Shown piece after piece: positions 57,506 to 64,000 of a stretch of DNA of 64,000 nt. The position numbers and the translations under genes are program-made. Source of the stretch: Streptomyces sp. T12 (lineage in GTDB: Bacteria > Actinomycetota > Actinomycetes > Streptomycetales > Streptomycetaceae). The stretch lies in assembly GCF_028736035.1 (NCBI RefSeq), contig NZ_CP117866.1, positions 2,976,001 through 3,040,000 on the forward strand. Direction: 5' to 3'. Position 1 is the first letter of the stretch, and each line of letters starts with the position of its first letter. The notes under the pieces were generated by a model, which saw nothing but the letters and a program-made list of their open reading frames with translations, had not been told where the DNA came from and searched no databases.

Positions 57506-58168
57506 CTAACGGGCCAAGGGGGCCATCTCCCAGATCAGCAGCTCCGCCGCGCTCACCCCCACCGCCTCCACGCCCTCGGCGTCCGTGAGGCGCACCGCGT
57601 CACCGGCGCTCAACTCCTCGCCGGCCAGGCGCACTTCACCGCGCACGACATGCACGTACGCATACGCCCCGTCCGGCACCGCCGTCCGCTCCCCCGCCCC
57701 CAGACGCCGTACGTGGAGCATCGCGCCCGCCTCCGGGACGGCGTACGGCGTCGAGTCCGCGATGCCGTGGACGATCTCGTACGACGGGTCGCCGCCCGGC
57801 GAGAGAGGGGCCAGCCAGGTCTGGATGAAGGTCAGGGGGGTGTCGGCGTCGTTGCGTTCCACGTGCCGTACGCCGCCCGCCGAGCTCAGCCGCTGGACGT
57901 CGCCGGGGCCGACCCGGGTCTCGTGGCCGGTGGAGTCGCGGTGGGTCAGTTCGCCTTCGACGACCCACGTCACGATCTCGGTGTGGCTGTGGGGGTGCTC
58001 GTCGAAGCCGGCGCCGGGGGCGAGCCGCTCCTCGTTGCAGGCGATCATCGCGCCGAAGCGGAGGTTGTCGGGGTCGTAGTGCGGGCCGAAGGAGAAGGCG
58101 TGGCGTGACTCGATGCCCACTGCCGGATCCCCTCCGGGGTAGCGCTCCGCGGCGCGCCGTACGTCCAT
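57506..58168 (-). CDS. pirin family (bicupin-like) protein
   Basis: From ATG 58168 the product is 220 residues, a short pirin. The metal site is GFDEHPHSHTEIVTWVVEGEL with three His and the following Glu, and RLSSAGGVRHVERN is the conserved strand after it. Pirins hold Fe2+ and some have quercetinase activity. ATG 58168 starts the conserved sequence; longer frames do not. It lies downstream of a 269-base gap from fasR. Confidence 0.87.
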   Translation of the reverse strand: MDVRRAAERYPGGDPAVGIESRHAFSFGPHYDPDNLRFGAMIACNEERLAPGAGFDEHPHSHTEIVTWVVEGELTHRDSTGHETRVGPGDVQRLSSAGGVRHVERNDADTPLTFIQTWLAPLSPGGDPSYEIVHGIADSTPYAVPEAGAMLHVRRLGAGERTAVPDGAYAYVHVVRGEVRLAGEELSAGDAVRLTDAEGVEAVGVSAAELLIWEMAPLAR

Positions 58169-58437
58169 CACGGCACCAACGGTAGCCCCGCCGACCAGCC
58201 GACCCCGACGGCAAGGCCCCGCCACTCGCGCTGTCCCCACATCACGCCGGGCAAGTGCCCACCAACCCGCACTGGTCCGACGACACCGGCCGCGAGGGAG
58301 CCGCAGGGGCGCGCCCCGTAGGCGACCGAGCCAGACATTCAGCACGTCAGCCGCAAAAGGCACTACACCGCCCACCAAGCCGTCAAGCGCGCCCCCTCCG
58401 GCACGCGCACCCGTCCCGATAAGGCAGTCTTGTCCCC
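58169..58437. other. divergent intergenic region pirin/fasR
   Basis: This 269-base gap is without a gene. GATAAGG about 20 bases before GTG 58438 is the only box-like element; no ribosome site is seen for fasR, so it may be leaderless. Confidence 0.4.
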
Positions 58438-59643
58438 GTGCCCGAACCCGTAGCCCGTAAGTCCGAAGCAGCCGCGCACGACATCCATCCCCACTCCGCG
58501 ACCCTGAGGCGGCTCGAGAAGTCCTCCGGTTCTCTCGCCGCGCAGGCCATCGCGCGGATGGACGAGACGCTGCCGTGGTACCGGGCCATGCCCCCGGAGA
58601 ACCGTTCCTGGATCGGTCTCGTCGCCCAGGCCGGTATCGCCGCCTTCACCGAGTGGTTCCGGCATCCCGACGCGCCCCAGGCCATCTCGACCGACGTCTT
58701 CGGGACCGCGCCCCGTGAGCTGACCCGCGCGATCACCCTGCGGCAGACCGTCGAGATGGTGCGCACGACCATCGAGGTCATGGAGTCGGCCATCGACGAG
58801 GTGGCGGCGCCCGGCGACGAGAGCGTGCTGCGCGAAGCGCTGCTCGTGTACGCCCGTGAGATCGCCTTCGCCACCGCGCAGGTCTACGCCCAGGCCGCCG
58901 AGGCACGCGGTGCCTGGGACGCGCGCCTGGAGTCGCTCGTCGTCAACGCCGTGCTCAGCGGCGAGGCCGACGAGGGGGCCGTGTCGCGGGCCGCCGCGCT
59001 CGGGTGGAACTCGCCGGAGCATGTGTGTGTCGTGCTCGGGACCGCGCCCGACGGGGACAGCGAGCTGACCGTCGAGGCCATCCGGCGGGCCGCCCGGCAC
59101 GCCAAGCTGCAGGTGCTCACCGGGGTGCTCGGGGACCGGCTCGTCGTCATCGCGGGCGGCAGTGACAATCCGATCGCCGTCGCCAAGTCGCTGATCGGGC
59201 CGTACGCCGCCGGACCGGTCGTGGCAGGGCCCGTCGTGCCCGATCTGCAGGCCGCCACGCGGTCCGCGCAGGCCGCGGCCGCCGGGCTGAAGGCGTGTTC
59301 CGCCTGGCAGGACGCCCCGCGGCCGGTACTCGCGGACGATCTGCTTCCGGAGCGCGCCATCGCGGGGGATCCGAATGCGCGCGAGCAGTTGGTGGAGGAG
59401 ATCTACAGACCGCTGGAGGAGGCCGGGTCGGCCCTTCTGGAGACGCTCTCCGTCTATCTCGAACAGGCGAGCAGTCTGGAGGGCGCCGCACGGATGCTCT
59501 TCGTGCATCCCAACACCGTGCGCTACCGGCTTCGACGTGTGACTGACGTCACCGGCTGGTCGCCTTCCGATGTACGCTCCGCGTTTACTTTGCGCATCGC
59601 GCTGATCCTGGGGCGTCTGGTCGACGGCGATCTCCAGCTCTAG
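58438..59643 (+). CDS. fasR: FasR, PucR-type activator of fatty acid synthesis
   Basis: The 401-residue product has a C-terminal PucR-type helix-turn-helix (SLEGAARMLFVHPNTVRYRL followed by a second helix) and a GGDEF-like/CdaR central region. It lies directly upstream of fabD-fabH-acpP-fabF in the order reported for Streptomyces coelicolor, where FasR activates the fab operon. The N-terminal domain presumably senses a lipid or acyl intermediate. The gap to fabD holds an inverted repeat at 59646-59671. Start is GTG 58438. Confidence 0.88.
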   Translation: MPEPVARKSEAAAHDIHPHSATLRRLEKSSGSLAAQAIARMDETLPWYRAMPPENRSWIGLVAQAGIAAFTEWFRHPDAPQAISTDVFGTAPRELTRAITLRQTVEMVRTTIEVMESAIDEVAAPGDESVLREALLVYAREIAFATAQVYAQAAEARGAWDARLESLVVNAVLSGEADEGAVSRAAALGWNSPEHVCVVLGTAPDGDSELTVEAIRRAARHAKLQVLTGVLGDRLVVIAGGSDNPIAVAKSLIGPYAAGPVVAGPVVPDLQAATRSAQAAAAGLKACSAWQDAPRPVLADDLLPERAIAGDPNAREQLVEEIYRPLEEAGSALLETLSVYLEQASSLEGAARMLFVHPNTVRYRLRRVTDVTGWSPSDVRSAFTLRIALILGRLVDGDLQL

Positions 59644-59645
59644 TC

Positions 59646-59671
59646 TTTTGTCGGGGGCCCACAAAACCCCC
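59646..59671. promoter_or_regulatory. inverted repeats upstream of fabD, candidate FasR site
   Basis: TTTTGT (59646-59651) and ACAAAA (59661-59666) are inverted with nine bases between, overlapped by GGGGG/CCCCC (59653-59657 and 59667-59671). This lies 62-87 bases before fabD and could be a regulator site, a fasR terminator, or both. Confidence 0.5.
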
Positions 59672-59732
59672 TCGTGTTCTTCGTCCTTGTCCCCACGGGC
59701 GGCGTCGGCCGTCCCCAAGAGAGAGTGTGAGA

Positions 59733-60665
59733 GTGCTCGTACTCGTCGCTCCCGGCCAGGGCGCCCAGACGCCCGGCTTCCTGACCCCCTGGCTCGAACT
59801 CCCCGGTGTCCGCGGTGCCATCGAGGCATGGTCCGACGCCGTGCAGCTCGACCTCGTCCGTTACGGCACCGAGGGCGACGCGGAGGAGATCCGCGACACC
59901 GCGGTGGCGCAGCCACTGCTGGTGGCGGCCGGACTCGCCTCCGCCTACATGCTCTTCGACGACCCCGCCGACCTGCCCCGCAAGGTGGGCGCGATCGCCG
60001 GACACAGCGTCGGCGAGCTGACCGCCGCCGGCCTCGCCGGGGTGCTCTCCGACGAGGAGACCGTCCGGCTCGTCCGCACCCGTGGCCTGGGCATGGCCGA
60101 GGCCGCCGCGATCACCGAGACCGGCATGTCGGCGCTGCTCGGCGGCGATCCGGAGATCTCCGTCGCGCACCTGGAGAAGCTGGGCCTGACCCCGGCGAAC
60201 ATCAACGGCGCCGGCCAGATCGTGGCCGCGGGCACCATGGAGCAGCTCGCCGCGCTGAACGAGGACAAGCCCGAGGGCGTGCGCAAGGTCGTCCCGCTGA
60301 AGGTCGCCGGCGCCTTCCACACGCACCACATGGGCCCCGCCGTCGAGAAGCTGGCCGAGGCCGCCAAGGAGCTCGTCCCCGCCGACCCGAAGCTCACCTA
60401 CGTCTCCAACAAGGACGGCAAGGCGGTCGCCACCGGCGCCGAGGTGCTGGAGCGCCTCGTCGGGCAGGTCGCCAACCCGGTCCGCTGGGACCTGTGCATG
60501 GAGACCTTCAAGGAGCTCGGCGTCACGGCCTTGATCGAGGTGTGCCCGGGCGGCACGCTGACCGGTCTGGCCAAGCGCGCGCTGCCCGGCGTGAAGACCC
60601 TCGCGCTGAAGACCCCCGACGACCTCGACGCGGCTCGCGAGCTCATCGCAGAGCACAGTGCCTGA
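59733..60665 (+). CDS. fabD: malonyl-CoA:ACP transacylase
   Basis: From GTG 59733 the product is 310 residues. LVLVAPGQGAQTPGFL opens the fold, the nucleophile is in GHSVGE (Ser92), and the catalytic His is in AGAFHTHHM. It moves malonyl from CoA to ACP, supplying extender units for FAS II and often also for polyketide synthases in Streptomyces. The GTG at 59727, two codons earlier, is possible; 59733 gives the conserved MLVLVAPGQG. Sixteen bases separate it from fabH. Confidence 0.96.
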   Translation: MLVLVAPGQGAQTPGFLTPWLELPGVRGAIEAWSDAVQLDLVRYGTEGDAEEIRDTAVAQPLLVAAGLASAYMLFDDPADLPRKVGAIAGHSVGELTAAGLAGVLSDEETVRLVRTRGLGMAEAAAITETGMSALLGGDPEISVAHLEKLGLTPANINGAGQIVAAGTMEQLAALNEDKPEGVRKVVPLKVAGAFHTHHMGPAVEKLAEAAKELVPADPKLTYVSNKDGKAVATGAEVLERLVGQVANPVRWDLCMETFKELGVTALIEVCPGGTLTGLAKRALPGVKTLALKTPDDLDAARELIAEHSA

Positions 60666-60681
60666 CAAGGAGCGCTAGAGC

Positions 60682-61683
60682 ATGGCGAAGCTGAAGCCCA
60701 GCAAGGGCGCCCCGTACGCGCGCATCCTCGGTGTCGGCGGCTACCGCCCGACCCGGGTCGTGCCCAACGAGGTGATCCTCGAGACGATCGACTCGTCCGA
60801 CGAGTGGATCCGTTCGCGCTCCGGCATCGAGACGCGGCACTGGGCGAACGACGAGGAGACGGTCGCCGCGATGTCGATCGAGGCGTCCGGCAAGGCGATC
60901 GCCGACGCCGGGATCTCCGCCGAGCAGATCGGCGGCGTGATCGTCTCGACCGTCTCGCACTTCAAGCAGACCCCGGCCGTCGCAACCGAGATCGCCGACA
61001 GGCTCGGCACGAACAAGGCCGCCGCCTTCGACATCTCGGCCGGCTGCGCGGGCTTCGGCTACGCCCTCACCCTCGCCAAGGGCATGATCGTCGAGGGCTC
61101 CTCCGAGTACGTCCTCGTCATCGGCGTCGAGCGGCTGAGCGACCTCACCGACCTGGAGGACCGGGCGACGGCCTTCCTGTTCGGCGACGGTGCCGGGGCG
61201 GTCGTCGTGGGCCCGTCGCAGGAGCCGGCCATCGGCCCCACCGTCTGGGGCTCCGAGGGCGACAAGTCCGAGACGATCAAGCAGACCGTGCCGTGGACGG
61301 ACTACCGCAGCGGCGAGGTCGACAAGTTCCCTGCGATCACGCAGGAGGGCCAGGCGGTGTTCCGCTGGGCCGTGTTCGAGATGGCGAAGGTCGCCCAGCA
61401 GGCGCTGGACGCGGCCGGAATCACCCCGGACGACCTGGACGTCTTCATTCCGCACCAGGCCAACGAGCGGATCATCGACTCGATGGTGAAGACTCTCAAG
61501 CTGCCGGAGCACGTCACGGTCGCCCGCGACGTGCGCACCACCGGCAACACCTCGGCCGCCTCGATCCCGCTCGCGATGGAGCGGCTCCTGGCGACCGGCG
61601 AGGCGAAGAGCGGCGACACCGCGCTCGTCATCGGATTCGGGGCGGGTCTCGTTTACGCCGCCACGGTCGTTACTCTCCCCTAG
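60682..61683 (+). CDS. fabH: 3-oxoacyl-ACP synthase III
   Basis: The 333-residue product has the initiating KAS triad Cys122 (ISAGCAGFG), His258 (PHQANERI) and Asn289 (GNTSAAS). It condenses acyl-CoA primers with malonyl-ACP. Streptomyces FabH prefers branched primers, giving iso and anteiso fatty acids; that specificity is from the family, not this sequence. AAGGAGCG lies nine bases before the ATG. Confidence 0.97.
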   Translation: MAKLKPSKGAPYARILGVGGYRPTRVVPNEVILETIDSSDEWIRSRSGIETRHWANDEETVAAMSIEASGKAIADAGISAEQIGGVIVSTVSHFKQTPAVATEIADRLGTNKAAAFDISAGCAGFGYALTLAKGMIVEGSSEYVLVIGVERLSDLTDLEDRATAFLFGDGAGAVVVGPSQEPAIGPTVWGSEGDKSETIKQTVPWTDYRSGEVDKFPAITQEGQAVFRWAVFEMAKVAQQALDAAGITPDDLDVFIPHQANERIIDSMVKTLKLPEHVTVARDVRTTGNTSAASIPLAMERLLATGEAKSGDTALVIGFGAGLVYAATVVTLP

Positions 61684-61794
61684 GCACTCCGTGCCGGATC
61701 ATGCGATCAGGCACGGGAACCGCACTACCTGCCGCTGCCGCGGCGGGCGCAAAACCCTCTGAACAACCCTGAACAACAACGAAGGAGCGCCAAG

Positions 61795-62043
61795 ATGGCC
61801 GCCACTCAGGAAGAGATCGTCGCCGGTCTCGCCGACATCGTGAACGAGATCGCCGGCATCCCGGTTGAGGACGTCCAGCTGGACAAGTCCTTCACCGACG
61901 ACCTGGACGTCGACTCGCTGTCCATGGTCGAGGTCGTCGTCGCCGCCGAAGAGCGCTTCGACGTCAAGATCCCGGACGAGGACGTCAAGAACCTCAAGAC
62001 GGTCGGCGACGCGACCGACTACATCCTCAAGCACCAGGGCTGA
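61795..62043 (+). CDS. acpP: acyl carrier protein
   Basis: The 82-residue acidic product carries DVDSLSMVEVV, with Ser41 as the 4'-phosphopantetheine site. AAGGAG precedes the ATG. It carries growing acyl chains between FabD, FabH and FabF. The motif reads DSLS instead of the more common DSLD/A, within the known range. Confidence 0.97.
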   Translation: MAATQEEIVAGLADIVNEIAGIPVEDVQLDKSFTDDLDVDSLSMVEVVVAAEERFDVKIPDEDVKNLKTVGDATDYILKHQG

Positions 62044-62128
62044 TCCACCCGATCAGGCCTTGGGCTGACTGCCCCGCCACCCGGCGGTGGCGCCGCTGAA
62101 TCCCCATTCCGTTGGAGAAAGAATTCCC

Positions 62129-63400
62129 GTGAGCCCGACCAATCGCACCGTGGTCGTCACCGGTATCGGCGCAACCACACCGCTGGGTGGCGACGCAGCC
62201 TCTACCTGGGAGGGCCTGATCGCCGGACGTTCCGGCGTCAAGCCCCTGGAGCAGGACTGGGCCGCCGAGCAGGCGGTCCGTATCGCCGCGCCGGTCGCCG
62301 TGGAGCCGACCGAGGTCATCCCGCGGCCGCAGGCCCGCCGACTGGACCGCTCGGCGCAGTTCGCGCTGATCGCCGCCCAGGAGGCCTGGAAGGACGCCGG
62401 GTTCGAGGCGAAGGCCGGCGAGGACACCAGCGTCGACCCCGACCGCCTCGGTGCGGTCATCGCCTCCGGCATCGGTGGCGTGACGACGCTGCTCGACCAG
62501 TACGACGTGCTCAAGGAGAAGGGCGTTCGCCGCGTCTCCCCGCACACCGTCCCGATGCTGATGCCGAACAGCCCCTCCGCCAACGTGGGTCTGGCCGTGG
62601 GCGCCCGCGCGGGCGTGCACACGCCGGTCTCCGCGTGTGCGTCGGGTGCCGAGGCCATCGGCTACGCCATCGAGATGATCCGCACGGGCCGCGCCGACAT
62701 CGTCGTCGCGGGTGGCACGGAGGCGGCGATCCATCCGCTGCCGATCGCCGCGTTCGGCAACATGATGGCGATGTCCAAGAACAACGACGACCCGCAGGGC
62801 GCGTCGCGTCCCTACGACGTCGGCCGTGACGGCTTCGTCCTCGGTGAGGGCGCCGGTGTCGTCGTCCTGGAGTCCGCCGAGCACGCCGCGAAGCGCGGTG
62901 CCCGCGTGTACGCCGAGGCGGTCGGGCAGGGCATCTCCGCCGACGCCCACGACATCGTGCAGCCCGAGCCGGAGGGGCGGGGCATCTCGCAGGCCCTGCA
63001 GAACCTGCTGGACCGCAACGACCTGGACCCGGCGGAGATCGTGCACGTCAACGCGCACGCGACGTCGACGCCGGCCGGTGACATCGCCGAGCTCAAGGCG
63101 CTGCGGAAGGTGTTCGGCGACGACGCCGACCACATGGCGGTGTCCGCGACCAAGTCGATGACCGGGCACCTGCTGGGCGGTGCGGGCGGTGTGGAGACCG
63201 TGGCCACGGTGCTCGCGCTGTACCACCGGGTGGCTCCGCCGACCATCAACGTCGAGAACCTCGACCCCGAGGCCGAGGCGAATGCCGACGTCGTCCGTGG
63301 CGAGGCGCGCAAGCTGCCCGTCGAGGGCCGTATCGCCGCGCTGAACGACTCGTTCGGGTTCGGCGGGCACAACGTGGTGCTGGCGTTCAGGACGATCTGA
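62129..63400 (+). CDS. fabF: 3-oxoacyl-ACP synthase II
   Basis: From GTG 62129 the product is 423 residues. The KAS II triad is Cys170 ([10 protein letters not shown]), His310 ([11 protein letters not shown]) and His347 ([12 protein letters not shown]), with Lys342 nearby in TKSMTGH. It elongates acyl-ACP with malonyl-ACP. TTGGAG lies about 13 bases upstream. It is the last gene of the fab operon and is followed by an 18-bp hairpin. Confidence 0.97.
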   Translation: MSPTNRTVVVTGIGATTPLGGDAASTWEGLIAGRSGVKPLEQDWAAEQAVRIAAPVAVEPTEVIPRPQARRLDRSAQFALIAAQEAWKDAGFEAKAGEDTSVDPDRLGAVIASGIGGVTTLLDQYDVLKEKGVRRVSPHTVPMLMPNSPSANVGLAVGARAGVHTPVSACASGAEAIGYAIEMIRTGRADIVVAGGTEAAIHPLPIAAFGNMMAMSKNNDDPQGASRPYDVGRDGFVLGEGAGVVVLESAEHAAKRGARVYAEAVGQGISADAHDIVQPEPEGRGISQALQNLLDRNDLDPAEIVHVNAHATSTPAGDIAELKALRKVFGDDADHMAVSATKSMTGHLLGGAGGVETVATVLALYHRVAPPTINVENLDPEAEANADVVRGEARKLPVEGRIAALNDSFGFGGHNVVLAFRTI

Positions 63401-63416
63401 GAAGCATCCATACGTA

Positions 63417-63456
63417 CGTGAAGGGCCCCCACCTCGAAAGGTGGGGGCCCTTCACG
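63417..63456 (+). terminator. fab operon terminator
   Basis: A perfect 18-bp stem (63417-63434 with 63439-63456, core AAGGGCCCCCACCT) has a CGAA loop, 16 bases after the fabF stop. It can also serve the convergent DUF3145 gene. Confidence 0.88.
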
Positions 63457-63479
63457 TGTTCAAGTCACCTGGTCGAGCT

Positions 63480-63974
63480 TCAGACCACCTGGTGCAACCA
63501 GCGCACCGGCGCTCCCTCGCCCGCGTACCTGAACGGCTCCAACTCGTCGTCCCACGGCTTGCCGAGGAGCTTGGCGATCTCGGCCTCCAGGTCCGTCTCA
63601 CCGCGCTGAGAGCGTGTCAGGGCCGCGCGCAGGCGGTCCTCGGGGATCAGGATGTCGCCGTGGATGCCGGTGACCGCGTGGAAGATGCCCAGGTCGGGGG
63701 TGCAGCTGTAGCGCTCGCCCTCGGCGGTGGCGCAGGGTTCGGCCGTGACCTCGAAGCGCAGCAGGTGCCAGCCGCGCAGGGCCGACGCCAGCTTGGACGC
63801 CGTGCCCACCTCGCCCTGCCAGGAGAACTCCGAGCGCCAGGTGCCGGGCGCGGCGGGCTGCCGGATCCAGTCGAGGTTGACGCGCGTGCCGAGCACGCCG
63901 GCGACGGCCCACTCGACGTGCGGGCACAACGCGCGCGGCGCGGAGTGCACGTACAGAACTCCACGTGTCGTCAC
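63480..63974 (-). CDS. DUF3145 family protein
   Basis: The 164-residue product contains [36 protein letters not shown] and [13 protein letters not shown], the conserved blocks of DUF3145, an actinobacterial family of unknown function found next to fabF. Start is GTG 63974 with GGAGG about six bases upstream. There is no signal or membrane segment. Confidence 0.92.
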   Translation of the reverse strand: MTTRGVLYVHSAPRALCPHVEWAVAGVLGTRVNLDWIRQPAAPGTWRSEFSWQGEVGTASKLASALRGWHLLRFEVTAEPCATAEGERYSCTPDLGIFHAVTGIHGDILIPEDRLRAALTRSQRGETDLEAEIAKLLGKPWDDELEPFRYAGEGAPVRWLHQVV

Positions 63975-64000
63975 CGGGACCTCCGGGCAGAGCGGACATC

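Overview
The window is very GC-rich, uses GTG and TTG starts freely, is dense with genes on both strands, and carries a block typical of Streptomyces: fasR-fabD-fabH-acpP-fabF followed by a DUF3145 gene, an actinobacterial homodimeric aceE, a DUF3052 gene, TerD paralogues and a TerC/DUF475 protein. Gene order around the fab operon and aceE resembles the chromosomal core of Streptomyces. Most of the window is therefore core chromosome, with accessory insertions.

Left end (1-7096): an accessory cassette reading rightward. It encodes a membrane-anchored KAP-like P-loop NTPase (possibly cut by the window edge), an alpha/beta hydrolase, and a 1401-residue caspase-like protease + NACHT-like NTPase + WD40 protein. 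The last two overlap by ATGA. This looks like a conflict (defence/cell-death) system and is the strongest candidate for an undescribed system here. It is joined by a GTGA overlap to a membrane protein (7093-8790), which converges on a GT87-PAP2 fusion gene (8932-10998).

11.3-30 kb: mostly single genes. They include DUF2330, an O-methyltransferase behind an 8-bp inverted repeat, an FHA-like protein, DUF1992, two degraded small genes (one frameshifted, one with an amber stop supplied by an inserted repeat), a GNAT acetyltransferase, a DHA2 transporter fused to a winged-helix-like tail, a peptidoglycan-binding membrane protein and a HAD phosphatase. A UPF0016 manganese exporter lies behind a yybP-ykoY riboswitch. 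Then come a secreted HNH nuclease, a PhoD-like phosphatase, an FAD/NAD(P)-binding protein, DoxX, a DedA-like protein whose 3' end is tandemly repeated, DUF2277, a ketopantoate reductase and tRNA-Val(UAC).

30-43 kb: a DUF4097 lipoprotein, a coiled-coil protein and an FmdB zinc ribbon are followed by a Ter stress module. This comprises a HAD hydrolase, a PRTase/TRSP/StiP fusion, an HpcH/citrate-lyase-like enzyme, three TerD paralogues, a TerA-like protein, a TerC/DUF475 membrane protein, and then a PrxQ/BCP peroxiredoxin. The family set matches the proposed Ter-linked nucleoside-like metabolite pathway.

43-58 kb: aceE, a K+ channel, a DUF4190 protein, a DHA2 exporter with divergent TetR, a hydrolase, a DUF4429/SHOCT protein, a MerR-aldo/keto reductase operon, an acetyltransferase, a serine hydrolase, an MMPL transporter and pirin.

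58.4-64 kb: FasR and the fatty acid synthase II operon fabD-fabH-acpP-fabF, closed by an 18-bp hairpin, then DUF3145.

Several families of short palindromic repeats are scattered through the window. Two copies sit inside coding sequence in frame and one interrupts a gene with a stop codon. All functional calls come from reading the sequence by eye; no database search was run.
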